Positions 27,904 through 36,962 of a DNA stretch of 58,221 bases are shown piece after piece. How positions within the stretch are numbered: the stretch's first letter is position 1; every line of letters starts with the position of its first letter. The DNA comes from Planctomycetaceae bacterium (GTDB lineage Bacteria; Planctomycetota; Planctomycetia; Pirellulales; Pirellulaceae), in contig JAJTFC010000008.1 of assembly GCA_021298315.1 (NCBI GenBank), positions 1 to 58,221 of the forward strand, read 5' to 3'. The position numbers were made by a program, and so were the translations under genes. Under the pieces are notes generated by a model. That model made no database searches. It was not told where the DNA came from and saw only the letters and a program-made list of their open reading frames with translations.

Positions 27904-29373
27904 CTACAATGCTTTCTTGAGGATCTCGCTTACCACGCGCGCCGGGTCGACGCCTGTGAGGCGCGCATCGAGTCCTTGGAATTTGGCGGTGAATCGCTCG
28001 TGATCGATTCCCAATGCATGGAGAAGCGTCGCGTGGAAATCACGCACATGGACCGGATTCTCTACGATGTTGTATCCAAAAGGGCATGTTTCCCCGTAAA
28101 CCATCCCCCCTTGGACCCCTCCTCCTGCCATCCACATCGTGAAACATCTCGGATGGTGATCTCGTCCATAATTGTCCGCCGTAAGCTTGCCCTGGGAGTA
28201 ATTCGTTCGACCAAACTCCCCGCCCCAGACCACCAAGGTGTCGTCGAGCATCCCGCGATCCTTCAAGTCCGCCAGCAGCGCTCCGGTGGGTTGATCGGTC
28301 TCTGAGCACTGTGTTCGCATCCCGCCTGGCACACCGCCATGATGGTCCCATCCCTGATGGTACAACTGGATGAATTTCACCCCGCGTTCGGCCAGCCGAC
28401 GCGCAAGCAAACAATTCGCTGCGAAAGTTCCCGGCGTTTTGGCTTGGTCTCCATAGCGGTCCAAGGTCGATTGGCTCTCGGTCGAAAGATCGGTGACCTC
28501 AGGTACGCTGGTTTGCATACGGTAAGCCATTTCGTACTGAGCGATCCGGGCGGTGAGTTCTGGGTCGGCGGTCCGCTGGGCCTGGAACTCATGCAATTGC
28601 TTGAGCCGGTCGAGCATCTGTCGGCGACTTGCCGAGTCGATCCCCGGTGGGTTCGTCAGGTACAAAACGGGCTCTTTGCCCGACCGGAACTGAACTCCTT
28701 GGTAGCGGGCCGGGAGAAACCCTGAGCCCCAAAGACGAGAGTACAACGGTTGATCTACCTTGCCTTTGGTGATCAACACCACGAAACTCGGAAGGTTTTC
28801 ATTGTCGCTCCCGAGTCCGTAGTGCATCCAAGCTCCCATGCTCGGGCGACCTGAAATCTGGTTGCCTGTCTGCAAAAACGTGATGGCCGGGTCGTGATTG
28901 ATCGCCTCGGTGGTCATCGAGCGTAGGATCGCCATGTCGTCGACATGCTTGGCCGTGTGGGGTAAGAGTTCGCTGACCCAAGCCCCGCTTTTACCATGCT
29001 GTTTGAACGCAAAGATCGAGCCCGCTAGAGGTAGGGTCGCTTGATTCCCAGACATCCCGGTGAGTCTTTGGCCTGCTCGGACCGAGTCGGGCAGCGGTTG
29101 GCCTTGTTGCTCGTTGAGCAGCGGTTTGTAGTCGAAGGTCTCGAGTTGCGAAGGCCCCCCGGCCATAAAAAGATAGATGACCCGCTTGGCCGTCGGTCGG
29201 TGGTGCGTGGGATTGAGGATACCCGAACTTGGTATTCCTTGGTCGGCAAACGCTCGATCGCGATGCAAGGCATCCGCCAAGGCGACTGTTCCTAGCCCCA
29301 TCCCTGCGCGCAAGAGCCAATCGCGTCGGACTTCGACGGCCGATTGCGGATCGTGGTTCGGATTTCGAGACAT
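27904..29373 (-). CDS. DUF1501 secreted sulfatase-like protein
   Basis: 489 residues. The N-terminus [20 protein letters not shown] resembles a twin-arginine-type signal. The domain follows with [54 protein letters not shown] and GRDHHPRCF, all typical of planctomycete DUF1501 proteins, which are related to alkaline phosphatase-type hydrolases. These are usually encoded beside a DUF1549/DUF1553 cytochrome-like protein; here the upstream gene on the strand is the dioxygenase, 99 bases away, and no such partner is in the window. Substrate unknown. Confidence 0.9.
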   Translation of the reverse strand: MSRNPNHDPQSAVEVRRDWLLRAGMGLGTVALADALHRDRAFADQGIPSSGILNPTHHRPTAKRVIYLFMAGGPSQLETFDYKPLLNEQQGQPLPDSVRAGQRLTGMSGNQATLPLAGSIFAFKQHGKSGAWVSELLPHTAKHVDDMAILRSMTTEAINHDPAITFLQTGNQISGRPSMGAWMHYGLGSDNENLPSFVVLITKGKVDQPLYSRLWGSGFLPARYQGVQFRSGKEPVLYLTNPPGIDSASRRQMLDRLKQLHEFQAQRTADPELTARIAQYEMAYRMQTSVPEVTDLSTESQSTLDRYGDQAKTPGTFAANCLLARRLAERGVKFIQLYHQGWDHHGGVPGGMRTQCSETDQPTGALLADLKDRGMLDDTLVVWGGEFGRTNYSQGKLTADNYGRDHHPRCFTMWMAGGGVQGGMVYGETCPFGYNIVENPVHVRDFHATLLHALGIDHERFTAKFQGLDARLTGVDPARVVSEILKKAL

Positions 29374-29472
29374 GGCAGAAGGTGGGTTCTAGGTGGGGGG
29401 CTGGATTGGGCGTCAGGGCGTTTGATTCGAAAAGTATGGCTTGGATAGTATAGCTCTGAATCGAATTGGGCG

Positions 29473-30582
29473 TTACAGCGTCCCTCGGATCTCTTGCTCC
29501 CGCTCGATCGCTTGGAAGAGGGCTTTGAAGTTCCCTTTGCCAAAGCTTTTGGCCCCTTCGCGTTGGATGATCTCAAAGAACAGCGTCGGTCGGTCCTGAA
29601 CCGGCTTGGTGAAGATTTGCAGCATGTAGCCTTCGTCGTCCCGATCGACCAGGATTCCAAGTTCAGCAAGTTCCTGGATGTCCTCTTTGATCGAACCGAT
29701 TCGATCCTTGAGCGTATCGTAGTACGTTAGAGGAACACGCAGGAAGGAGACATCGTTGTCTCGTAGTGCTCGGACCGTTTTGATGATGTCGTTCGTCGCC
29801 AGGGCGATGTGTTGGACCCCCGCCCCGCCGTAGAAATCGATGTACTCTTCGATTTGGCTGCGTCGTTTACCGCTGGCAGGTTCGTTGATCGGGAATTTGA
29901 TCCGACCCCTTCCACCCTCGACGACCTTGGACATCAATGCCGAATACTCCGTCGAGATATCCTTATCGTCGAAGGATACAAGTTGCTCAAAACCGAGCAC
30001 ACGGCGATAGAACTCGACCCACTGGTCCATGCGTCCTTCTTCGACGTTTCCGACGATATGGTCGATGGCAAGCAATCCGGTTGAGTGGTAGGTTGCCGGG
30101 TTGTATCTCGAGGGGTCGATCGGGTCGAAGCCTGGAGCGAAAGCGCCGTGGTAGCGATCCCGATTGACGAATGTGTGGGTGGTATCCCCGTAAGCTTGGA
30201 TGGTGGCGTGTTCGTAGATGCCGTAGGTGTCCTCGATGCATTGGGGTTCGAGCACTCCGATCGCGCCTCGTTCGATGGCCACTGCATAGGCTCTTTGGAC
30301 ATCGTCGACTTGCAGCGCGATGTCCGAGACGCCGTCGCCATGTTGAATCAATCGCTTGGAGTCTGGGTGGCTTGCGCGTAATGGAGAGATCATCACAAAG
30401 TGAATTCCCCCTTGTTTGAGCACATAGCCTGCCTCGTTCTTGACCTTGGTTTCCAACCCGGCATAGGCCACGACATCAAAGCCGTAGGCGTTGCGATAGA
30501 AGTAGGCCGACTGCCGCGCATTGCCTACAAAGAATCGGACGTGATCGATCTTGCGGATGGGCATGTCATCTTTTCTGCTCAT
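29473..30582 (-). CDS. hpd: 4-Hydroxyphenylpyruvate dioxygenase
   Basis: 369 residues from ATG 30582, which follows GAGGA; a longer frame from 30642 would overlap the upstream gene. The enzyme converts 4-hydroxyphenylpyruvate to homogentisate in tyrosine breakdown using Fe(II) and oxygen. Two VOC-type halves are visible. The iron ligands fall in LLAIDHIVGNV (His), GVQHIALATND (His) and RPTLFFEIIQR (Glu), and the C-terminal signature GNFKALFQAIEREQ is complete. It lies 26 bases after acetoacetyl-CoA synthetase on the same strand. That fits a shared function, because homogentisate breakdown ends in fumarate and acetoacetate. Homogentisate dioxygenase and fumarylacetoacetase are not in the window. 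Confidence 0.94.
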   Translation of the reverse strand: MSRKDDMPIRKIDHVRFFVGNARQSAYFYRNAYGFDVVAYAGLETKVKNEAGYVLKQGGIHFVMISPLRASHPDSKRLIQHGDGVSDIALQVDDVQRAYAVAIERGAIGVLEPQCIEDTYGIYEHATIQAYGDTTHTFVNRDRYHGAFAPGFDPIDPSRYNPATYHSTGLLAIDHIVGNVEEGRMDQWVEFYRRVLGFEQLVSFDDKDISTEYSALMSKVVEGGRGRIKFPINEPASGKRRSQIEEYIDFYGGAGVQHIALATNDIIKTVRALRDNDVSFLRVPLTYYDTLKDRIGSIKEDIQELAELGILVDRDDEGYMLQIFTKPVQDRPTLFFEIIQREGAKSFGKGNFKALFQAIEREQEIRGTL

Positions 30583-30608
30583 AAGAGAGGGTTCCTCAAA
30601 GTGGTTGG

Positions 30609-32723
30609 TCAAGGCTTCCAGTTTTGGAAGAAAACTAGGCATTCGGGGTTTGCAAGCGCCCCGGCATTTCCGATTCTGATTCCGCTGATTGCATTGCGAA
30701 CGGCGATTTCTGAGATTTTACCATTCATGGTTTTGGGCAAATCCTCGACCGGGACGATCCAAGTAGGAACGTGCCTTGGAGAGCATTGGAGTCGGATCCG
30801 ACGTTTGATTCGGTCGATGAACTCCGGGTTGGCCAGAGATCCCTGTCTTGAGGCATCGTTCAATTTGATAAACAAGGCGATTTTCTCGTCACCATCCTCT
30901 TTTTTGGCCGTCGCGACCGATTCGAGAATTTCGGGAAAGGCTTCGAGTTGCCTATAAATTTCCGCCGTCCCGATCCGAACGCCACCTGGGTTCAAGGTCG
31001 AGTCGGAACGGCCGTAAATGATCATTCCACCCGATTCGGTTTCCATGGCCCAATCCCCATGCCACCACATCTCCTCGTAACGATCCCAGTAGGTGCTTCG
31101 GTACCGGACGTTGCCCGGATCGTTCCAAAACCCAAGTGGCATGCTGGGAACGGCATTGGCACAGACCAATTCGCCCGGCACTCCGTGCAGCCTCGAGCCA
31201 TGCTCATCGACAATCCGTACGTCCATCCCGAGTCCCTTCGACTGGATCTGACCAGAGACGACCGGTATCGTTGGATTGCCCAACGCGAAGCATGAGACAA
31301 TGTCGGTGCCACCCGAGATCGAGGCCAAATGCATGTCCTTGGAGACCGATCGATACAGCCATTTGAATTGCTCAGGCAGAAGCGGCGAACCGGTCGAGAG
31401 CAACACCCGAATCGAATCGGTATCGCCGTTGGCGTTCGGGACGAACGGTTGTTTTTCCAAAGCTGCATAGTAACGTGCGCTGGCCCCGAAATGGGTGATG
31501 CGATGCTCCTGGGCCATCCGCCATAACACCCCATAGTCCGGGTAGACTGGGGAACCGTCGTAGAGAAAGATCGTCGCATCGGATGCAAGGGCACTTGCGA
31601 GCCAATTCCACATCATCCAACCGGTGGTTGTGAAATAGAAGAGGCGATCCTGCGGGTGGATGTCGCTATGCAATTGATGCTCTTTGACATGTTGGAGCAA
31701 CGTTCCACCGGCTCCGTGCACGATGCACTTGGGCGCGCCGGTCGTTCCCGAGGAATACAGAATGTACAGAGGGTGATTGAAGGCGAACCGCTCAAATCGA
31801 ATCGGTTCGCTCGACTCGGTCTTGAGAATATCCTGATACCAAATCGTAGCGATCCGCGAGGTTCTCCACGCTCGATCCGATGCGCTCAGGCTAGCGATTC
31901 CCTCGTCGTTTTCAACAATCAGGGTCGCTTGTAAACTCTCGAGTCGACGCTCGATCGACGCGATCCTAGCTCGCTGATCAAAACGCTTTCCCTGATACCT
32001 TGATACCGTTGCGTAGATCAGCAACTTCGGGTGGGTTTGAGCAAACCGATCGACAATCGCATCGTCGCCAAACTCTGGAGAACAACAGGTCCAGACGGCT
32101 CCGATCGCACTGCTGGCCAAGAAGCCCACCAGCGCTTCGATCGAGTTGGGCATCACCCCCGCGACGCAATCTCCGTGGTGTACCCCCAAGGAGCTCATGC
32201 ACCTGGCCAACTGATAGACCCGCTTGGCCAGTTGGTCCCGAGAGAGAGTCTGTGTCTGCAACGTCTCGTCGAGTGCGACCAGCGCCGGGGTCGCGGCGGA
32301 TTCCAGGCGAACGGCATCTAAGGGATCGAAAGCATCGGGCTTGAGCAAGTTCTCTGCAAAATTCAATGCGCCTTGGGGAAAAAAACGACGGTCCGAGGCA
32401 CGGAGCGATCCGTTGGTCGGGCTCGGCCCGAGCTCCCCTCGCAATTGGCCGTACTCCCAGACCCTTTTCCAAAACAGTTCTGAATGCTCGAGCGTCCATC
32501 GATGAAGCCGATCGACCACCGCGCGATTGGCGAGCGCATCGCCGGTAAGCTCAGGGCCTCTCCAGAACCCGTCGTCGCTGAGGCTTCTAAGAAAGCGGTT
32601 CAAGTGCGATCGTTCGATCCGATCGGGCGTCGGTCTCCAAAGCTCAAGCTCTGGCTGTCCATCGGCCGGTTTGCCTGCCGCGTGTCGGCTTGAGTCGATT
32701 GGAAATTCGTTTACAGTCACCAA
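30609..32723 (-). CDS. aacS: Acetoacetyl-CoA synthetase (acetoacetate-CoA ligase)
   Basis: 704 residues from TTG 32723 (GTG 32720 is the alternative), preceded by AGGAA. It activates acetoacetate with ATP and CoA. The ANL-superfamily signatures are clear: ILYSSGTTGAPKCIVHG (phosphate-binding loop), FYFTTTGWMMWNW, STGSPLLPEQFKW, GRSDSTLNPGGVRIG and the catalytic lysine in MNGKISEIAVRN. FWRGPELTGDAL and the long N-terminal part match AacS rather than acetyl-CoA synthetase. Located between hpd (same strand) and a divergent thiolase, it would carry acetoacetate from tyrosine or ketone bodies towards acetyl-CoA. Confidence 0.93.
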   Translation of the reverse strand: MVTVNEFPIDSSRHAAGKPADGQPELELWRPTPDRIERSHLNRFLRSLSDDGFWRGPELTGDALANRAVVDRLHRWTLEHSELFWKRVWEYGQLRGELGPSPTNGSLRASDRRFFPQGALNFAENLLKPDAFDPLDAVRLESAATPALVALDETLQTQTLSRDQLAKRVYQLARCMSSLGVHHGDCVAGVMPNSIEALVGFLASSAIGAVWTCCSPEFGDDAIVDRFAQTHPKLLIYATVSRYQGKRFDQRARIASIERRLESLQATLIVENDEGIASLSASDRAWRTSRIATIWYQDILKTESSEPIRFERFAFNHPLYILYSSGTTGAPKCIVHGAGGTLLQHVKEHQLHSDIHPQDRLFYFTTTGWMMWNWLASALASDATIFLYDGSPVYPDYGVLWRMAQEHRITHFGASARYYAALEKQPFVPNANGDTDSIRVLLSTGSPLLPEQFKWLYRSVSKDMHLASISGGTDIVSCFALGNPTIPVVSGQIQSKGLGMDVRIVDEHGSRLHGVPGELVCANAVPSMPLGFWNDPGNVRYRSTYWDRYEEMWWHGDWAMETESGGMIIYGRSDSTLNPGGVRIGTAEIYRQLEAFPEILESVATAKKEDGDEKIALFIKLNDASRQGSLANPEFIDRIKRRIRLQCSPRHVPTWIVPVEDLPKTMNGKISEIAVRNAISGIRIGNAGALANPECLVFFQNWKP

Positions 32724-32773
32724 CGGATTCCTAATTCAACGAGGGATTCGTGATCGCATGTCCAGCCTGTCGC

Positions 32774-32779
32774 TATAAT
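32774..32779 (+). promoter_or_regulatory. Consensus -10 box in the aacS/thiolase divergent spacer
   Basis: TATAAT at 32774-32779 is a perfect -10 hexamer facing the thiolase, 41 bases before its start. The -35 position holds only a weak match. The 96-base spacer must also carry the promoter for the divergent aacS gene. Confidence 0.45.
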
Positions 32780-32819
32780 AAGTTAAACTTTTGATCTGTT
32801 TTCGAGAAGGTGCATTGCT

Positions 32820-33995
32820 GTGAAAGTTTGGATTCTGGGTGCGAGTCGCACACCGATAGGCCGGTTTCTGGGTGATTTTTCCAATATTCCAGCGCCGATG
32901 CTGGCTGGTGTGAGCATTCGGCGAACGATCGAAAGGACTCGAATCGATCCGAGTAGGATCCAGGAACTTTGGATTGGAAATGTGCTATCTGCTGGTCTTG
33001 GCCAAGCGCCTGCCAAGCAGGCTGCTTGGCGGGGGGGGCTTGGCGACGACGTCTCTTGCACGCAGGTCAGTAAGGTATGTGGATCGGGGCTTGAGGCGGT
33101 GGTTCTGGCCGTTCGGGCACTTCAGAGCGGGCAAGCCAGCGCATGCATTGCTGCGGGAATGGAGAGCATGAGCCAAGCCCCGCATTTGCTTGTAAACAGT
33201 CGAATGGGAACCAAGTACGGTTCGGTCGCGATGCTCGATTCGATCGATCAGGACGGCTTGCGGTGCTTCCAAGGGAACGTGGCGATGGGGAGTTATGCGG
33301 ACCAACTGGCAAGCCAGCAGAGCATCAGCCGATCGGATCAGGACGCTTGGGCATTGTTAAGTCACCAGCGGGCTGGTGCAGCGTCCGATCTAGGATTTTT
33401 CGAACATGAGATTGCACCGGTGTTGATCGACGCCAAGACGACGATTCGACGCGATGCGTGTCCTCGCCAGGACACATCGTTGGAAAAACTAGCGAAACTA
33501 AAACCTGCCTTCGGTCCCTTAGGTTCGGTTACGGCGGGGAATGCATCAGGGCTGGCAGACGGTGCTGCGAGTCTTTTGGTCGTCGATGAATCTGTTCGCC
33601 AAACGCTATCGAGTCAGTGCTGTTTTCGAGTCTTAGCTTGCGCTCATCATAGCCAGAGTCCAGCGGAACTTTTTACGGCACCGGTTGAGGCGATTCGCAA
33701 GGTCTGCCGGTATGCGGATCTTGCGCCGGAGGATATCGATTTATTCGAGATCAACGAGGCGTTCGCGACCCAAGTCATCGCTTGCGTCAATCAACTGGGC
33801 GTATCACCTGAGCGAGTCAATGTCCATGGGGGAGCCATCGCCTTGGGGCACCCGATTGGATGCAGCGGAACGCGTATTCTCGTGACGCTGATGCATGCGA
33901 TGGAGCGGTACGGAAAACGCTTGGGGGTAGCCAGTTTATGCATCGGGGGGGGAGAAGCCGTTGCGATCGCGATCGAGCAAGAGCCCGTCGGCTAA
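32820..33995 (+). CDS. Acetyl-CoA acetyltransferase (thiolase)
   Basis: 391 residues from GTG 32820, preceded by GAAGG at 9 bases. The three catalytic positions are present: C87 in SKVCGSGLEAV, H344 in ALGHPIGCSG and C374 in CIGGGEAVAIA, almost the spacing of the Zoogloea enzyme (C89, H348, C378). It either cleaves acetoacetyl-CoA to two acetyl-CoA or runs in the condensing direction. Divergence from acetoacetyl-CoA synthetase supports degradation of acetoacetate. No reductase or polyhydroxyalkanoate synthase is nearby, which argues against a storage-polymer role here. The stop lies 23 bases from that of the convergent flavoprotein gene. Confidence 0.92.
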   Translation: MKVWILGASRTPIGRFLGDFSNIPAPMLAGVSIRRTIERTRIDPSRIQELWIGNVLSAGLGQAPAKQAAWRGGLGDDVSCTQVSKVCGSGLEAVVLAVRALQSGQASACIAAGMESMSQAPHLLVNSRMGTKYGSVAMLDSIDQDGLRCFQGNVAMGSYADQLASQQSISRSDQDAWALLSHQRAGAASDLGFFEHEIAPVLIDAKTTIRRDACPRQDTSLEKLAKLKPAFGPLGSVTAGNASGLADGAASLLVVDESVRQTLSSQCCFRVLACAHHSQSPAELFTAPVEAIRKVCRYADLAPEDIDLFEINEAFATQVIACVNQLGVSPERVNVHGGAIALGHPIGCSGTRILVTLMHAMERYGKRLGVASLCIGGGEAVAIAIEQEPVG

Positions 33996-34018
33996 TCGAT
34001 TTGCATACTGGGTGGGGT

Positions 34019-35686
34019 TCACTGTGAACCAATACATGAGCGGACGGACATTCCGCCGGTGAGGTTGTAGACTCGACTAAACCCGGAGGCTTTGAGCCGA
34101 CAGGCACCCACATGCGCTCGCTTGCCGCTGTGGCATACCACGACGGTCGGTAGATCTTGCTGGAGTTCATGGAAGCGACTTGGCAGTTCATCGATAGGAA
34201 TCGCGGTGGCACCTTTGAGCGGCAATTCGCTTTGCTCTTTGGGCGTCCTGACGTCGACGATCTGGAAGCCTGTAAGATCCGCGTCGGGTGGAAGCAACCT
34301 TGGTTGCTCATGGAGGTCGTTGATGGCTGTAAAGGCGATCATGTGGATCGGGTCTTTGGCTGAGCCATAGGGGGGCGCGTAGGCAAGATCGATTCTGGCA
34401 AGGTCATAGACCGTACCACCGAGGGTCATGGCCGTTGCCAGGACATCGATCCGCTTGTCGACTCCGTTTCCACCGATGGCTTGAGCCCCGAGGATTCGAC
34501 CGCTGGGTTCCTCGTAGAGAACCTTCAACTGCATGTTGGTCGCCCCTGGAAAATACGATGCGTGATCGGTCGCTTGGACAATCGCCGTGCGGTAGGGGAT
34601 GTTTTGTGCGTCGAGGTACTTTTCGTTCAATCCTGTCATTCCAACGGTGGAATGAAAGACTCGGACGATCGAGGTTCCGAGGACTCCTCCCATCGGTTGC
34701 GAGTGTCCGCAGGCAGCATGTTCACCGGCGATTCGTCCGGATCGATTGGCTGGGCCAGCCAGGGGATTGAGTGTTTTGGCATTCGTGATTTGGTGGGTGT
34801 ATTCGACCAAATCCCCGGCTGCATAGATCGATGGATCGCTTGTTTGCATGAATTCATTGACCACCAATCCACCCGAGTCGCCGACGTGCAATCCGGCATC
34901 GACGGCCAATTGCGTACGAGGGCGAACCCCGACTCCGAGGATTACCAAATCGGTTGGCAACGTCGTTCCGTTACTGAGGACTGCCGCGTTGACGCGACCG
35001 TCTTGGCGTTTGAGCTCCAGGACGCTTTGACCTTCGATGGGGTGGATCTTTTCTCTCCGCAGGAGATCGCTCGCCATTTTCCCAAAGATTGGATCGAGTC
35101 GGTTAAGGACCGTTGGGGAGCGTTCTACCAAGTCGACTTGGATGCCGATCCGGTGGAGTTGTTCGACGACCTCGATCCCGACGAAACCTGCTCCGACGAC
35201 CAGAGCTCGTCGAACCTTGGATTCTTGGATCTGCTGGAGAATCCCGTCCATATCGGGAAGGGTCCAAAGTTGGAAAACGTTGGGGGCCGGATCCTTGGCA
35301 AACGGGGGCAGCACAGGTTGCGCTCCCATAGCCAGGATGAGTTTATCGTAGGCGATCTGGGAGAAGGTCCGGGTCGGATCCGAGTGATCGCGGACGGTAA
35401 GCGACTTCGAATCGCGTTCGATCGCGACGACTTCTTGAAGGGTTCGGACTCGAATTCGGAATCGATTCCAAAACAGTTCGGGTGTCGCGACGAGAAGCTT
35501 GTTCCGATCGGCGATTTCGCCACCTAGATGGTAGGGCAAGCCGCAGTTGGCAAACGAGACGGCTGGGCCTTTTTCGAGGATCGTGATTTCCGCCTTGGGG
35601 TCGATTCTTCGGGCTCTGGTTGCGGCCGAGGCTCCGGCCGCGACGCCTCCGATGATCACGATGCTTTGGGGCTTTTCGGTCGACAT
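34019..35686 (-). CDS. CoA-disulfide-reductase-like flavoprotein with C-terminal rhodanese domain
   Basis: 555 residues from ATG 35686, preceded by GAAGGA; a longer frame exists but its start is not supported. An FAD-binding domain (VIIGGVAAGASAA) with a single redox cysteine C48 (VSFANCGLPYHLGG), an NAD(P)H domain (ALVVGAGFVGIEV) and the FAD-tail motif IYAAGDLVE place it in the CoA-disulfide/persulfide reductase family. The last 90 residues are a rhodanese domain with VVVCHSGKRA as active loop. Fused enzymes of this type handle CoA persulfide or polysulfide, or keep CoA reduced. It is followed by a convergent thiolase, and the cupredoxin-like gene upstream ends in its own terminator. Confidence 0.9.
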   Translation of the reverse strand: MSTEKPQSIVIIGGVAAGASAATRARRIDPKAEITILEKGPAVSFANCGLPYHLGGEIADRNKLLVATPELFWNRFRIRVRTLQEVVAIERDSKSLTVRDHSDPTRTFSQIAYDKLILAMGAQPVLPPFAKDPAPNVFQLWTLPDMDGILQQIQESKVRRALVVGAGFVGIEVVEQLHRIGIQVDLVERSPTVLNRLDPIFGKMASDLLRREKIHPIEGQSVLELKRQDGRVNAAVLSNGTTLPTDLVILGVGVRPRTQLAVDAGLHVGDSGGLVVNEFMQTSDPSIYAAGDLVEYTHQITNAKTLNPLAGPANRSGRIAGEHAACGHSQPMGGVLGTSIVRVFHSTVGMTGLNEKYLDAQNIPYRTAIVQATDHASYFPGATNMQLKVLYEEPSGRILGAQAIGGNGVDKRIDVLATAMTLGGTVYDLARIDLAYAPPYGSAKDPIHMIAFTAINDLHEQPRLLPPDADLTGFQIVDVRTPKEQSELPLKGATAIPIDELPSRFHELQQDLPTVVVCHSGKRAHVGACRLKASGFSRVYNLTGGMSVRSCIGSQ

Positions 35687-35767
35687 GGAGTTCACTGGTC
35701 CTTCGATGATCTTTGAGCCAAAAAGCGGACTGACACTCTGCGGGCTTGCACTCTGCAGGCAGAGCAA

Positions 35768-35802
35768 TAAAAAAGCGTGCCAAGAAAAGTCTCTTGGCAC
35801 GC
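35768..35802 (-). terminator. Intrinsic terminator of the cupredoxin-like gene
   Basis: On the minus strand a perfect 11-bp stem (GCGTGCCAAGA at 35775-35785 with TCTTGGCACGC at 35792-35802) and a 6-base loop are followed by a T-run (complement of the A-run at 35769-35774). It lies about 40 bases after the stop at 35843 and before the flavoprotein start at 35686. Confidence 0.85.
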
Positions 35803-35842
35803 CAGGGACGATAGGGAACGGATGCGATGCATCCTGGTTCGC

Positions 35843-36628
35843 TTAGGGCTTGAACTTGTCCGGCTTGAGCGAGACGGTTCCAAGGTCATTGGCACCTGGT
35901 TTGAGTGTGAACTTTACGTTCCCTTTTTTCCAGCTATCGGCCTTACCGTTGACCGCCACTTCGTCAAATTTGTTCTGAGCTTCGTGCCATAGTTTGAAAG
36001 TCAGTTCGACTCCTGCTGGGAGTTTCTCGATTTTGATTTCCCCTTTGTCGTTGCTGATACCGACATAAGGGTGATCGGTCACGATGTGGTAAGCGGTCAT
36101 CCATGGGTGGATGTTGCATTCGACTTTGGAAGGACCACTTTCGGCCTTTTTGATTTGAAGTGTTTTGCTACCACCGGTGGGGATGACCTGGTTCCACTCG
36201 TCGTTGTTGAAGAAAACGAACTTGGCATTGTGGCTGGTGGAGTCGGAGTTTTTGACTTCGATGGTCTGCCCGACACGAACTGGCAGGATGTGTGGAATGA
36301 ATCGGCAATTGACATTGTCGAGAACCGGCTTGGTGCTCGGAGCATCCTTGAGCGTCGGATGGATCTGATCGCCAGAGAGCTTCGTTTGCTTGCCATCGAT
36401 CATGAAGACCATGTTGGCGATTCCCTTGGTGCTGCCGTCGACGACCAAGCGTTCCGAAGGGATTTGCTGCTTGGCACAGAACGCATCGGCGTTGGCATTG
36501 ACGGCCGCTCCGGCAGGAGAAGCCCCATCGAGAACGAACTTGATCGTCACATCGGCCCACTCTTGCGCGATTGCAAAAGGTGCGGATGCGAAACACGCCA
36601 GAAGGGCGACAGGGAGGGAATACTTCAT
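35843..36628 (-). CDS. Secreted cupredoxin-like protein (methylamine-utilisation/plastocyanin-like)
   Basis: 261 residues from ATG 36628 (GTG 36637 is the alternative). A signal peptide ends at about FAIAQ. A beta-sandwich with candidate type-1 copper ligands follows: the histidine in TSHNAKFV, then the cysteine and histidine in VECNIHPWM with a methionine close behind. It resembles planctomycete proteins annotated as methylamine-utilisation or plastocyanin-like. The role is probably copper-dependent electron transfer outside the cytoplasm, but partners are not visible. A strong intrinsic terminator follows, so it looks like a single-gene unit. The 256-base spacer upstream separates it from tRNA-His. 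Confidence 0.72.
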   Translation of the reverse strand: MKYSLPVALLACFASAPFAIAQEWADVTIKFVLDGASPAGAAVNANADAFCAKQQIPSERLVVDGSTKGIANMVFMIDGKQTKLSGDQIHPTLKDAPSTKPVLDNVNCRFIPHILPVRVGQTIEVKNSDSTSHNAKFVFFNNDEWNQVIPTGGSKTLQIKKAESGPSKVECNIHPWMTAYHIVTDHPYVGISNDKGEIKIEKLPAGVELTFKLWHEAQNKFDEVAVNGKADSWKKGNVKFTLKPGANDLGTVSLKPDKFKP

Positions 36629-36841
36629 AGGATGCACCTAAGGTTTTCTTGGGATAAAAGATTCGACCTGGAAATTCGTTGCAGGGAATCCCACGATTGC
36701 CACCGAGATCGGTCCGCCCGCCGAGGGTTGACACAGAGCCTTCTGAGGCCACGATTCGGAAGTCTGGAGGGACCGCACCTAGAATAAATCGTAACGTTGC
36801 AGGCTTTTTTTTCAATCGTTGCGACAATCCGTAGTGGGCCG

Positions 36842-36870
36842 TTGACTGAAAAACGACGGATTACTACACT
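36842..36870 (+). promoter_or_regulatory. Promoter of tRNA-His
   Basis: TTGACT at 36842-36847 and TACACT at 36865-36870 are separated by exactly 17 bases. Transcription would begin about seven bases downstream, some eight bases before the tRNA. Seen directly; assignment to the tRNA is inferred from spacing. Confidence 0.7.
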
Positions 36871-36884
36871 TGGGATACCACGAT

Positions 36885-36959
<75 letters not shown>

Positions 36960-36962
36960 CTT

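Noticed and set aside
34481..35527. Long plus-strand frame (348 codons) opposite the flavoprotein gene
   Set aside because: The opposite strand has clear FAD, NAD and rhodanese motifs; this frame has no recognisable domain.
36071..36787. Plus-strand frame opposite the cupredoxin-like gene
   Set aside because: Shadow of a gene with signal peptide and copper-site motifs.
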